From: Actinomadura nitritigenes | Lineage (GTDB): Bacteria > Actinomycetota > Actinomycetes > Streptosporangiales > Streptosporangiaceae | Direction: 5' to 3' | Assembly (NCBI RefSeq): GCF_017573545.1 | Contig: NZ_JAGEOK010000026.1 | Location: 96,288-160,287, forward strand | Length of the DNA: 64,000 bases | In this document: positions 7,571 through 15,988 of the stretch, one piece after another | How the letters are laid out: each line of letters opens with the position of its first letter | Position numbering within the stretch: the stretch's first letter is position 1 | Program-made: the position numbers and the translations under genes | The notes under the pieces: generated by a model | Database searches by the model: none | What the model saw: only the letters and a program-made list of their open reading frames with translations | What the model was told of the DNA's origin: nothing

Positions 7571-8205
7571 GAGTTGAGGTAGGCGAGGACGGCCAGGACG
7601 CGGCGGTGGCCGCTGTCGGTGGGCGGCAGGCCGAGCTTGGCGAACACCGCGCCGATGTGCTTGCTGACCGACCGCTCGGTGATGACGAGGGTGGTCGCGA
7701 TCGTCGCGTTGTCGAGGCCCTGCGCCATCAGCCCGAGCACCTCCCGCTCGCGGGGCGTGAGGGCCCGCAGCGGGTCGCTGCGGGCGGTCATCAGCTGGGA
7801 GACGACCTCGGGGTCCAGCGCGGTGCCGCCGGCGGCGACCCGGGCGAGCGCGTCGAGGAACTCGTCCACCCGGCTGACCCGGTCCTTGAGCAGGTAGCCG
7901 ACGCCCTCCGCGCCCCCGGACAGCAGCTCGGCGGCGTAGGTCTCCTCCACGTACTGCGACAGCACCAGCACCGGGAGCCCGGGGATCCGCTTGCGGGCCT
8001 CGACGGCGGCGCGCAGCCCCTCGTCCCGGAACCCGGGCGGGAGCCGGACGTCCAGGACGGCGGCGTCGGGCCGGTGCTCCAGCAGCGCGGGCAGCACCTC
8101 GGGGCCGCTGCCAGCGACGGCGGCGACCTCGTGCCCGTCGGAGGTCAGCAGCAGCACCAGGCCCTCGCGCAGGAGCACGTTGTCCTCGGCGATCACGATC
8201 CGCAC
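7567..8205 (-). CDS. NarL/LuxR-family response regulator
   Basis: 212-residue two-component response regulator. The receiver domain covers about residues 1-120 with acidic Asp8, phosphoacceptor Asp52 (AVLDVRLPP) and the conserved Lys in YLLKDRV. A C-terminal LuxR-type helix-turn-helix follows (RALTPREREVLGLMAQGLDN, then ATIATTLVITERSVSKHIGA). Its start overlaps the sensor kinase gene by 13 bp, so the two are cotranscribed. It probably controls the divergent ABC exporter operon and its own operon through the 24-bp palindrome at 9501-9524. That is inference from position: NarL-type proteins bind inverted repeats as dimers. Confidence 0.93.
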   Translation of the reverse strand: MRIVIAEDNVLLREGLVLLLTSDGHEVAAVAGSGPEVLPALLEHRPDAAVLDVRLPPGFRDEGLRAAVEARKRIPGLPVLVLSQYVEETYAAELLSGGAEGVGYLLKDRVSRVDEFLDALARVAAGGTALDPEVVSQLMTARSDPLRALTPREREVLGLMAQGLDNATIATTLVITERSVSKHIGAVFAKLGLPPTDSGHRRVLAVLAYLNS

Positions 8206-9437
8206 GGCAGGTCCGCTTCCAGCGTCGTCCCTCCCCCGTCGGGGCTGTCGATGCGGGTGGTCCCGTCGAGCGCGGCCACCCGGCGGCGGATGCCGGCCAG
8301 GCCGCTGCCGCGGCCCGCGTCGGCCCCGCCCTTGCCATCATCGCGCACTCTGATGAGCAGCCGGGCCCCTTCGCGGCGGACGGTGACGGACGCGGTGCGG
8401 GCGCCGCTGTGCTTGGCGATGTTGGTGAGCGCCTCGGCGACGACGAAGTAGGCGGCGGCCTCGACGGCGGCGGGCGCGCGGCCCGCCTCGTCGAGGTCCA
8501 TCTCGACCGGGATGTGCTGCCCGGCGGCGAGCGCGCGCACGGCGCCGGCGAGGCCCCGGTCGGACAGGATCGGCGGGTACACCCCGCGGATGACGGTCCG
8601 CAGCTGCGCCAGCGCCTCCTCCACGCCGTCCCTGGCCTCCAGGAACAGCGTGCGGGCGGCGGCCGGGTCGGCGTCGAAGCGGCGGTCGGCGAGGCCGAGC
8701 CGCAGCGCGGCCGCGACCAGCTGCGCCTGCGTCCCGTCGTGCAGGTCGCGCTCGATGCGGCGCAGCTCGGCGCCGTGCGCCTCGAGCGCCTCGGCGCGGG
8801 TCTCGGTGAGCTCCTCCACCCGCTCGGTGAGGCTGGTGCGCCGGGTGGGGCGCAGCAGCACCTCGGCCAGCCGGGCCTGCCAGCGCACGAACCGCGGCAC
8901 CAGCCACAGCAGCGCCGCCAGGTCCAGGCCCGCTTGGAGGAACGGCAGCGTGAGCGCCTGCGGCCAGGTGTACAGGTCCACGAAGGCCGACACCGAGCCC
9001 TGCGGCGCGGCCCACCACCACAGCGGTATGGACGCCGCGTACGGGATCGCCGGCCAAAGGCCGACCGCCATCACCGCCATCACGAGGCCGGTGTAGCCGT
9101 GCGCCGCCATCCACGCGATGTCCCGCCACAGCGCCGGCGACCGCACGATCCGGCGCGCCTCCCCCAAGCCCGCGTCCTCGCGGGACGGGTACGGCTCGGG
9201 GATCTCGCGGCCGAGCACCCGGCCGGCCCGGCGGCGCTCGGCGTTCGCGAGCGCGCGCAGCGGCTTCACCGCGTCCGGCAGCCACGGCAGCGTGACGACC
9301 AGCAGGGCGAGGAACACGAGCAGGGGCGCCACGCCGAACAGCGCGGGCACGGTGATGCGCAGCGCGCCCACCAGGCGGCCCGTCGCCTCCGCGCTGCGCC
9401 GCAGCGCCGCCGTCACGCTCATCTGTGCCCTTGTCAT
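8193..9437 (-). CDS. NarL-type sensor histidine kinase
   Basis: 414-residue membrane sensor kinase of the HisKA_3 class. Hydrophobic segments occur near residues 33-52, 115-130 and 160-180. A coiled segment leads to the dimerisation/phosphoacceptor box RRIERDLHDGTQAQLVAAAL with His233. The HATPase domain has the N box EALTNIAKHSGA, RVRDDGKGG and GSGLAGIRRRV. The start ATG at 9435-9437 could be replaced by ATG at 9420-9422 five residues later. It faces an ABC exporter operon, an arrangement typical of envelope-stress or antibiotic-sensing modules in actinobacteria. The signal sensed is unknown; the extracytoplasmic loops are short, which would suit sensing within the membrane. Confidence 0.93.
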   Translation of the reverse strand: MTRAQMSVTAALRRSAEATGRLVGALRITVPALFGVAPLLVFLALLVVTLPWLPDAVKPLRALANAERRRAGRVLGREIPEPYPSREDAGLGEARRIVRSPALWRDIAWMAAHGYTGLVMAVMAVGLWPAIPYAASIPLWWWAAPQGSVSAFVDLYTWPQALTLPFLQAGLDLAALLWLVPRFVRWQARLAEVLLRPTRRTSLTERVEELTETRAEALEAHGAELRRIERDLHDGTQAQLVAAALRLGLADRRFDADPAAARTLFLEARDGVEEALAQLRTVIRGVYPPILSDRGLAGAVRALAAGQHIPVEMDLDEAGRAPAAVEAAAYFVVAEALTNIAKHSGARTASVTVRREGARLLIRVRDDGKGGADAGRGSGLAGIRRRVAALDGTTRIDSPDGGGTTLEADLPCGS

Positions 9438-9500
9438 GTCGCCTCTCGGCCCACGCTATGCGAGCGCGCAGCGAGGCGCACCCGGGCCAGGTCCCCTGCC

Positions 9501-9524
9501 GATGGTGTAGCCCGCTACACCATC
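9501..9524. promoter_or_regulatory. perfect 24-bp palindrome between kinase and ABC operons
   Basis: GATGGTGTAGC (9501-9511), CC, then GCTACACCATC (9514-9524) is a perfect inverted repeat in the 173-bp divergent region. It is a candidate binding site for the neighbouring NarL-type regulator. Confidence 0.6.
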
Positions 9525-9562
9525 GATCGGGGAGTGCGCACCGATGTGGCCGGACCGCCCTG

Positions 9563-9574
9563 GAACCTAGGTTC
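9563..9574 (+). promoter_or_regulatory. palindrome with -10-like element before the ABC operon
   Basis: GAACCTAGGTTC is a perfect 12-bp palindrome and contains TAGGTT, similar to an actinobacterial -10 element, 37 bp before the ATPase start at 9611. No convincing -35 is visible. Confidence 0.3.
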
Positions 9575-9610
9575 GTCCTGGTGAGAGCGGGTTTCCCACG
9601 GAGGGCGAGC

Positions 9611-10342
9611 ATGACGACGATGACGGCCGAAGCGACCGCGGTGGCGGTGCGCCTGGAGTCGGTCACCAGGACCTACGGCGCGGTGCGGGCGCTGGACGAC
9701 GTCACCTGGACGTTCCCGCGCGGCGGGTTCACGGCGGTGATGGGCCCGTCGGGCTCGGGCAAGAGCACGTTCCTGCACTGCGCGTCCGGCCTGGACAGGC
9801 CGACCGCCGGGACGGTGCGGATCGCCGGAACCGACCTCGGCCGGCTCGGCGAGGCGAAGCTGACCCGGCTGCGCCGCGAGCGGATCGGGTTCGTGTTCCA
9901 GGCGTTCAACCTGATCCCGTCCATGGACGTGGAGCAGAACATCACGCTCCCGCTGCGGCTCGGCGGCACCGAGCCCGACCCGGCGTGGCTGGACGAGGTG
10001 GTGCGCCGGGTCGGGCTGGCGGACCGGCTGCGGCACCGCCCGGCGGAGCTGTCGGGCGGGCAGCAGCAGCGCGCCGCGGTCGCCCGGGCGCTGATCACCC
10101 GTCCCGAGGTGGTGTTCGCCGACGAGCCGACCGGCGCGCTCGACCCGCGGTCGGCGCGCGACGTGCTGCGGCTGCTGCGCGAGGCCGCCGACCTGACCGG
10201 GCAGACGGTCGTGCTGGTCACCCACGATCCGCTGGCCGCGGCGAACGCCGACTCGGTGCTGTTCCTCAACGGCGGCCGGATCGTCGACGAGCTGTTCGCG
10301 CCGTCCGTCGCGGCCGTGATGAACCGGTGGGAGTCGCTGTGA
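9611..10342 (+). CDS. ABC transporter ATP-binding protein (MacB/LolD type)
   Basis: 243-residue ATPase of an FtsX-class transporter. Visible motifs are Walker A GPSGSGKSTFLHCASGLD, Q-loop FVFQAFNLIPSMDVEQNI, signature LSGGQQQRAAVARAL, Walker B VVFADEPTGALDPRS and the switch His in VLVTHDPLAAA. The DEPTGALD form and the ARALI stretch are typical of MacB/LolD-like proteins that act with FtsX-domain permeases rather than of importers. The ATG at 9611 has GGAGGG nearby; readings further upstream run through the palindromic regulatory region. The stop overlaps the permease start as GTGA. The likely role is mechanotransmission-type export or antimicrobial-peptide resistance under the divergent two-component system. 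Confidence 0.93.
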   Translation: MTTMTAEATAVAVRLESVTRTYGAVRALDDVTWTFPRGGFTAVMGPSGSGKSTFLHCASGLDRPTAGTVRIAGTDLGRLGEAKLTRLRRERIGFVFQAFNLIPSMDVEQNITLPLRLGGTEPDPAWLDEVVRRVGLADRLRHRPAELSGGQQQRAAVARALITRPEVVFADEPTGALDPRSARDVLRLLREAADLTGQTVVLVTHDPLAAANADSVLFLNGGRIVDELFAPSVAAVMNRWESL

Positions 10343-12780
10343 GGAGGCTGGAGGGGAAGGGCGCGTTCGCGGGCGTCTTCGCGGCACTGCTGTTCGCGGC
10401 GGTCCTGGTCGGGGCGTGCGGGGTGCTGCTGGAGTCGGCACTGCGGGCGCACGCGCCGGTGGACCGGTACGCCGCGGCGGACGCGGTCGTGACGGGCCCG
10501 CAGAACGTCACCCAGCGGATGAAGCGGGTCGGCGACGATCCGGAGACGCAGAGCAGGCCCCTCGCCGAGCGCGCGCGGGTCCCGGTCGCGGCGGCCGGGG
10601 CACTGCGGTCGGTGCCGGGCGTCCGGGCGGTGGTCGCGGACGTGTCGTTCCCCGTCCTGACGTCCACCGGGCGCGCGGTGACGGGCCACGGTTGGGAGTC
10701 CGCCGCGCTGCGCCCCTTCAAGCTGAGCGAGGGCCGGGCGCCGCAGGGGCCGGACGAGGTCGTGCTGAGCCGTTCGGCCGGTGTGCGGGCGGGTTCGACC
10801 GTCCGCTTGCAGGCCGGCGGCGCGCCCCGCGCGTACCGGGTCACCGGACTGGTGTCGTCCGGACCCGCGGCGGCGTTCTTCACCACCGCGACCGCAGCGG
10901 CGCTGAACGGGCACCCCGGGCAGGCGGACGCCCTGGCGGTGCTCACCCGCGGGAAACCGGACGCGGGCGAGCTGCGCAAGGCGGCGCCCGGCCTGACCGT
11001 CGCGACCGGCGCGGCGCGCGGCGACGCCGAGGACCGCGCCGTCGCCGCCGCGAGGCCCGACATCGTGGAGATCGCGGGGTCGTTCGGCGGCGTCGCCGTC
11101 ATGACCGCGCTGGTCGTCGTCGGCGGGCTGATCGTGCTGTCGGTGCGGGAACGGGGGCGGGAGTTCGCGCTGCTGCGCGCGGTCGGCGCCACGCCCTGGC
11201 AGGTGCGGGGGCGGCTCGTCCGCGAGACGGCGCGCGCCGCCGTTCCGGCCGGGCTGATCGGCGGCGTCCTGTCGCTCGGCGCGGGCGCGGCCATGCACGC
11301 CGCGATGGTCCGCGAGGGCGTGCTCCCGGACGGGTTCGGGCTCTCGCTCACCCCGCTGCCGGCGCTGGCCGCCCTCGCCGTCACGGTCCTCGCCGCGACC
11401 GCGTCCGCGCTGCTCGCCTCGCTGCGCGTCTCCCGGATCCGTCCGGTGCAGGCCCTCGGCGAGTCGGCCGCCGAGCCGCCCCGGCTGCCCCGCTGGCGCG
11501 TCGTCACCGGCATCGTCCTCCTCGTCGCCGGCGCGAACGCGCTCGGGGTCGCGGCGGTCACGACCGGGCCGACCGCGAGCGCCTCGCTCGGCGGGCTGGT
11601 CATGGCGCTGGTCGTCTCCGTCGCGCTGCTCGGGCCGCTGCTGGCCCGGGCCGGCGAGCGGGTCCTCGGACGCGCCGCCGCCGCGCTGTCCCCGGTCGCG
11701 GGGCGGCTCGCCCGGCACGCCGCGAGCGCCGCCGCGCTGCGCGCCGGCTCGATCATGACGCCGGTCACGCTGGCCGTCGCGTTCGCCGGGGTCCAGCTCT
11801 TCGCCCAGTCGACGATCGCCCACGCGACCACCGCGCAGTTCGCCGCCGGGAACCGGGCCGACCAGGTCATCGTGGCAAGCGGGCCGGGACTGCCGCAGAG
11901 CGCGGCGGAAGCCGCGCGGCGCGTCCCGGGCGTCACCGCCGCGACGCCCGTCAAGCGCACCACGGTCGTCATGGCCGTCAAGGAACTGGGCGAGAAGAAC
12001 CTGCGGTCGCTGACCGCCCAGGGCGTCGGCGCGGACGCCGCCGCCACCATGGACCCGAAGGTCGCCTCGGGCAGGCTCGGCGCGCTGCGCGGCAACGCGG
12101 TGGCGCTCAGCCGCGACGTCGCGGCGGGCCTCCACGTCGGCTCCACCGCGCCGCTGTGGCTGGGCGACGGCACGCGGATCGACGCGCGGGTCGTCGCGGT
12201 GTACGAGCGGGGGCTCGGCTTCGGCGACGTCCTCCTCCCTTACGACCTGGTCGCCGCGCACTCGTCCACGTCGCTCGACGACCACGTCCTCGTCCGCGGG
12301 CACGCCGACCTCCGGTCCGTCACGGCGGCGTACCTGGGCGCGCAGGCCGTCGGCCGCGACGCCTTCGGCGCGCGGCTGTCGGACGAGACCAGGCTGCAGG
12401 GCTTCATCAACTACGTCGTCGTCGGCGCGATCGCCGGGTTCATCGTCATCGGGCTCGTCACGACGCTGGCGCTGGCGACCGGGGCGCGGCGCCGCGAGTT
12501 CGCGCTGCTGCGGCTCGTCGGCGCGACCCGCCGCCAGGTGCTGCGGATGCTGCGGCTGGAGGCCCTCATCGTGCTCGGCACCGGCGCCGCCGCCGGCTCC
12601 CTCATCGTCGCCGTGGTCGTCCCGGCGTTCGCGACGGCGGTCACCGGACTGCCGCTGCCCGCGGTGTCCCCGGTGACCTGCGCGGCGATCCTCGCGACCG
12701 TGGCGGGCTCCGGCGCCGCCGCCGTCCTCCTGCCGGCCCGGGCGATGCTCCGCCGGCGCACCTCCCCGAGAATCCACTGA
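10339..12780 (+). CDS. FtsX-like ABC transporter permease
   Basis: 813-residue permease with two FtsX repeats, each an extracellular domain plus three membrane helices. A first helix near residues 10-30 (VFAALLFAAVLVGACGVLLE) is followed by a MacB-like periplasmic region. Helices around 250-370 contain the FtsX hallmark REFALLRAVGATPWQVRG. A central helix pair comes next, then a second periplasmic domain, and helices near 690-800 contain REFALLRLVGATRRQVLRM. The GTG start at 10339-10341 overlaps the ATPase stop. This long single-chain architecture is common in actinobacterial exporters next to NarL-type sensors. The transported or sensed compound cannot be inferred. Confidence 0.92.
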   Translation: MRRLEGKGAFAGVFAALLFAAVLVGACGVLLESALRAHAPVDRYAAADAVVTGPQNVTQRMKRVGDDPETQSRPLAERARVPVAAAGALRSVPGVRAVVADVSFPVLTSTGRAVTGHGWESAALRPFKLSEGRAPQGPDEVVLSRSAGVRAGSTVRLQAGGAPRAYRVTGLVSSGPAAAFFTTATAAALNGHPGQADALAVLTRGKPDAGELRKAAPGLTVATGAARGDAEDRAVAAARPDIVEIAGSFGGVAVMTALVVVGGLIVLSVRERGREFALLRAVGATPWQVRGRLVRETARAAVPAGLIGGVLSLGAGAAMHAAMVREGVLPDGFGLSLTPLPALAALAVTVLAATASALLASLRVSRIRPVQALGESAAEPPRLPRWRVVTGIVLLVAGANALGVAAVTTGPTASASLGGLVMALVVSVALLGPLLARAGERVLGRAAAALSPVAGRLARHAASAAALRAGSIMTPVTLAVAFAGVQLFAQSTIAHATTAQFAAGNRADQVIVASGPGLPQSAAEAARRVPGVTAATPVKRTTVVMAVKELGEKNLRSLTAQGVGADAAATMDPKVASGRLGALRGNAVALSRDVAAGLHVGSTAPLWLGDGTRIDARVVAVYERGLGFGDVLLPYDLVAAHSSTSLDDHVLVRGHADLRSVTAAYLGAQAVGRDAFGARLSDETRLQGFINYVVVGAIAGFIVIGLVTTLALATGARRREFALLRLVGATRRQVLRMLRLEALIVLGTGAAAGSLIVAVVVPAFATAVTGLPLPAVSPVTCAAILATVAGSGAAAVLLPARAMLRRRTSPRIH

Positions 12781-12792
12781 AAGGCGCACACC

Positions 12793-12975
12793 ATGAACGG
12801 CACCGGCACTACCGCCCGCTGGACCCTGTTCGGCCTCCTCCTGGCCGTGAACGTGGTCTCCAACCTCACGCTGAAGGGCACCTGGCTGGAGATCCCGGTC
12901 AGCGTCCTCACCGGTCTCGGCGTCGTCGCCGTCGTCCTCGACCACCTCCTGCGCGGCCGCCGCCGGGAACGCTGA
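12793..12975 (+). CDS. small membrane protein of the ABC operon
   Basis: 60 residues with two predicted membrane helices (TLFGLLLAVNVVSNLTL near 12-28 and VSVLTGLGVVAVVLDHLL near 36-53) and a positively charged tail RGRRRER. It starts 12 bases after the permease stop with AAAGG upstream, so it is cotranscribed and probably real despite its size. No family is recognised. Placement suggests an accessory subunit or stabiliser of the FtsX-type transporter, but that is inference. Orthologues at the end of similar operons would support it. Confidence 0.65.
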   Translation: MNGTGTTARWTLFGLLLAVNVVSNLTLKGTWLEIPVSVLTGLGVVAVVLDHLLRGRRRER

Positions 12976-12986
12976 CCCCCCGGCGC

Positions 12987-13038
12987 GCGGGCCGCCCCCG
13001 GCCGGCCGAACCCTCCGCTCGTCCCCCGGGCGGCCCGC
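12987..13038 (+). terminator. stem-loop after the ABC exporter operon
   Basis: GCGGGCCGCCC (12987-12997) and GGGCGGCCCGC (13028-13038) form a perfect 11-bp stem closing a 30-nt loop just past the last gene. There is no U-tract. Confidence 0.45.
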
Positions 13039-13102
13039 ACCGCCGTTACCATCTCGGAGTGCCAAGATCCCGTTGGCATGCTCTGTACCGGAACGGCGTG
13101 AA

Positions 13103-13963
13103 ATGGATGATGTCGAGATCCGGCGGCACCTGCCGGGCAACCTCCCGCAGCTGTTCGCCGACGGCGCGGACGGCGCCGGCCCGGGCGCGGACGGCGCCGC
13201 CGGGCGGACGCTGTCGGTGCCGCTCCCCGAAGGGGACGTGGTGTGGCCGGACCCCGGCTACCCGCAGCGGCAGCTGCTGATGCGGCCCGCCTTCTGGCTG
13301 AGCGACGAGCCCGTGCACGGCGAGCTGTGGGGCCGGCTTCGCGCCGAGCACTCCCGGTCCGGCCTGTGGCCGCTGCTCCTCGACGAGACCGACCAGCCGT
13401 GGGCGTCCGGCCAGATCGCGCCGGAGCCGGTGGCGGAGATCGGCAACTACTCGCCCGACGCGTTCCTGTACGAGGTGTGGGCCGACTGGGCGGAGCAGGC
13501 CGCCGACGACGACCACGACGAACTCGCCCCGTTCGGGCGGCACTGCCCCGGCCCCGCCCCCGCCGGCACCCTGCTGGACGACCCGGACGCCGTCGCCGAC
13601 CGGTACGCCCGCGCCCTCGGCGCGCGCGAGCCGTCCCTCGGGCTGGTCGCGGTCGAGCGCGGCGCCGACGCGATCGCCGCGGTCGGCTGGCAGGGCGCGC
13701 TGAACCACAACGAGTGGACCGCGCCGCTCGCCGCCGTCCTGCGCGGCTGGGAGGAGCGGTTCGGCGCGCGCGTCGTCGGGCTCGGGTTCAACACGCTGGA
13801 GCTGAGCGTCGCCGCCCCGCCCGTGACCACCCGCCACGCGGTGCACGTCGCGGCGGAGCACTGGGCGTTCTGCCCCGACATCCTCTTCCAGGGCCCCGGC
13901 ACCCTCGCCGGCTACGCCGAGGAGATCCGGGGCAAGACGCACTGGTCGTTCTGGTGGGACTAG
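13103..13963 (+). CDS. DUF4253 domain-containing protein
   Basis: 286 residues ending in a DUF4253-like domain. The last 110 residues fit this family: ALGAREPSLGLVAVERGADA, the strand-rich AVGWQGALNHNEW, ERFGARVVGLGFNTLELSVA and the closing AAEHWAFCPDILFQGPGTL. The N-terminal 90 residues contain a short AGPG-rich linker and a WP-rich region. The function of DUF4253 is unknown; it is frequent in actinomycetes and may act in self/non-self or enzymatic contexts. I place the start at ATG 13103-13105, with only a weak ribosome site (GGAACGG), and an ATG at 13073 is possible. It is a single-gene unit flanked by a stem-loop and decayed sequence. Confidence 0.8.
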   Translation: MDDVEIRRHLPGNLPQLFADGADGAGPGADGAAGRTLSVPLPEGDVVWPDPGYPQRQLLMRPAFWLSDEPVHGELWGRLRAEHSRSGLWPLLLDETDQPWASGQIAPEPVAEIGNYSPDAFLYEVWADWAEQAADDDHDELAPFGRHCPGPAPAGTLLDDPDAVADRYARALGAREPSLGLVAVERGADAIAAVGWQGALNHNEWTAPLAAVLRGWEERFGARVVGLGFNTLELSVAAPPVTTRHAVHVAAEHWAFCPDILFQGPGTLAGYAEEIRGKTHWSFWWD

Positions 13964-14053
13964 CGCCGAGCATCCGCAGCGGCGGGTGGGCGGTCAGCGC
14001 GCCGATCTCCTCTGGCGAGCGCGGCCCCTCAGGGCGGTACCAGCGGCAGACCC

Positions 14054-14149
14054 GTGGCCCGCGCCTGGACGGACGCCCGCGTCACCCGGATCCGGGCCGG
14101 CTCCAACGAGATCATGAAGAGGATCATCGGCCGCGGCGCCGGCCTCTGA
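14054..14149 (+). pseudogene. C-terminal fragment of an acyl-CoA dehydrogenase
   Basis: A 31-codon open stretch ending in TGA at 14147-14149 reads VARAWTDARVTRIRAGSNEI and then MKRIIGRGAGL. This is the C-terminal signature of acyl-CoA dehydrogenases (consensus DARVTRIYxGTNEIMK), with Arg and Ser in place of the usual Tyr/Gly and Thr. The rest of the roughly 380-residue enzyme is absent; upstream the frame degenerates directly behind the DUF4253 gene. It is a leftover of a deletion, not an expressed gene. Confidence 0.7.
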
Positions 14150-14209
14150 CCCGCGCCGCCACGGCCGGCCGGGACCGCCGGCCGTGGCCGGGCGCGCTCC
14201 GGTGCGGCC

Positions 14210-14467
14210 TCAGCCCTGGCGGCGCCTCTTGGACGCCGGCTCGCCGTAGCCCGGCTTCGGGGCGGGCGAGGTGTCCTGCTGCTTGCCCCGGTGAATGCGG
14301 TCGAGCCGCTCGGCGTGGTGGTGCGGCTGGTGCTTCGGCGCCGAATGCGGCTGCTTGGACGCGCCGGTGGTGACGTTCCGGGCGCTCGGGGCCTTCCCCT
14401 GCTCCCTGGCCTCGCGGGCGGCCTTCCGGCGCTGCTCCACGTTCCCTTCCATCTTCTTGCCGGCCAT
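14210..14467 (-). CDS. small basic hypothetical protein
   Basis: 85 residues, very basic and probably disordered: MAGKKMEGNVEQRRKAAREA, then a His/Pro/Gln-rich middle (HSAPKHQPHHHAERLDRIH) and a C-terminal KRRRQG. The ATG at 14465-14467 is preceded by a strong GGGGGGAAG site, which supports translation. Proteins of this style (short, Lys/Arg-rich, histidine cluster) are common in actinomycetes without assigned function; nucleic-acid binding would be a guess. It is divergent from the P450 gene across about 200 bp. Confidence 0.6.
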   Translation of the reverse strand: MAGKKMEGNVEQRRKAAREAREQGKAPSARNVTTGASKQPHSAPKHQPHHHAERLDRIHRGKQQDTSPAPKPGYGEPASKRRRQG

Positions 14468-14665
14468 GGCTTCCCCCCTGTCTCCGGCTTGCGGTCACCG
14501 TCCTACCCGCCCCGTCCCGGCGCCATTCGACCGCAACACCCCAAGGGTCGCAAACCGGCATGAACCGGACACAAGGCAGGATCTGGCAGCCGCCGACTCA
14601 AAGATGTGATGTTTTAGATCCTGCACGGAGGTGCGATGTGCGCTTCTGATCAATAACCTGCGATC

Positions 14666-15940
14666 ATGGCGAATGTCGGGGCACGCGCGGCCAAGTGGCT
14701 TGTACGGGGATACATCGCCAGGAAGCAGCGTGCCGGCTTCAATCTCGAGTCGATCCGGTTCCTGCCCAACTCCACGCTGGCGCCGTTGCGCCGCGACGGC
14801 CTGGACCCGGTGAGCGACCTCACCGAGATCCGGGAGGCGCGGCGCGTCAGCAAGCTGCCGCTCCCGTTCGGTTTCGGCGTCTGGCTGGTGACCGGCTACG
14901 AGGAGGCCAAGGCCGTCCTCGCGGACGCGGACTCGTTCAGCAACGACCTGTCCAACCTCGTCGGCAAGGTGGACGTCCCGGCCGGGTTCACGCCCGGCGG
15001 GCTGGGGTTCTCCGACCCGCCCGTGCACACCCGGCGGCGCAAGCTGCTGACGCCGGAGTTCACCATGCGCCGGCTGAGCCGGCTCACCCCGCTGATCCAC
15101 ACGATCGTGGAGGAGCGGCTCGACGCGATGGCGGACATGACCGGCCCCGTCGACCTGATGGAGTCGTTCGCGCTGCCCGTCCCGCTGCTGACGATCTGCG
15201 AGCTGCTCGGCGTCTCCCACCACGACCGCAGCGACTTCCAGCGGCTGAGCAGCGCCCGGTTCGACCTGTTCGGCGGCGCGAGCGCGTCGGTGGGCGCGAT
15301 CTCCGAGTCGATGGACTACCTGCTCGAGGTCGTCCGCCGGCAGCGGGTCGAGCCGGGCCCCGGCCTGATCGGCATGCTGATCCGCGAGCACGGCGACGAG
15401 CTCGACGACCTGGAGATCGCCGGGCTCTCCGACGGCGTGCTCACCGGCGGCCTGGAGACGACGGCGAGCATGCTCGCGCTCGGCTCGATCGTGCTGCTGC
15501 GCGACCGGGAGCAGTTCCAGCGGGTGCACGACGACGACGAGGCGATCGTCCCGTTCGTCGACGAGCTGCTGCGGTACCTGACGGTGGTGCAGCTGGCGTT
15601 CCCGCGGTTCGCGCGCAAGGACACCGAGGTCGACGGGGTGCGCATCGCCGAAGGGGACGTGGTGCTGATCTCGCTGTCGGCGGCCAACCGCGACCCCGCG
15701 CTCGGCCCCGACATGGACCGCTTCGACGCCGGCCGCAAGACCCCGCCGCACCTGGCGTTCGGCTGGGGCGCGCACCGCTGCATCGGCGCGGAGCTGGCCA
15801 AGATGGAGCTGCGCGCCGCCTACCCCGCGCTCGTCCGCCGCTTCCCGGACCTGCGGCTCGCGGCGGAGCCGGACAAGCTGAGCTACCGCAAGCTGTCGAT
15901 CGTCTACGGCGTCAACTCGCTGCCGGTGCATCTCGGCTGA
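14666..15940 (+). CDS. cytochrome P450
   Basis: 424-residue class I bacterial P450. The heme loop is FGWGAHRCIGAELAKMELR with the axial Cys372. The K-helix ExxR is Glu300-Leu-Leu-Arg303 (VDELLRYL). The I-helix has GGLETTASM near residue 261, where the usual Ala-Gly is Gly-Gly and the acid-Thr pair is kept. The N-terminus VGARAAKWLVRGYIARKQRA is somewhat longer than in typical soluble P450s and is basic. No ferredoxin or reductase is nearby, so it must use partners encoded elsewhere. The ATG at 14666 lacks an obvious ribosome site. The substrate is unknown; the next gene is not an obvious pathway partner. Confidence 0.92.
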   Translation: MANVGARAAKWLVRGYIARKQRAGFNLESIRFLPNSTLAPLRRDGLDPVSDLTEIREARRVSKLPLPFGFGVWLVTGYEEAKAVLADADSFSNDLSNLVGKVDVPAGFTPGGLGFSDPPVHTRRRKLLTPEFTMRRLSRLTPLIHTIVEERLDAMADMTGPVDLMESFALPVPLLTICELLGVSHHDRSDFQRLSSARFDLFGGASASVGAISESMDYLLEVVRRQRVEPGPGLIGMLIREHGDELDDLEIAGLSDGVLTGGLETTASMLALGSIVLLRDREQFQRVHDDDEAIVPFVDELLRYLTVVQLAFPRFARKDTEVDGVRIAEGDVVLISLSAANRDPALGPDMDRFDAGRKTPPHLAFGWGAHRCIGAELAKMELRAAYPALVRRFPDLRLAAEPDKLSYRKLSIVYGVNSLPVHLG

Positions 15941-15988
15941 GCGCACGGGCGCGCGGGTAATCGCCAACAGCGCGGGTAGTGCCGGGGC

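Noticed and set aside
13964..14053. Small plus-strand ORF between the DUF4253 gene and the dehydrogenase stub
   Set aside because: No start with ribosome site and no protein-like pattern.
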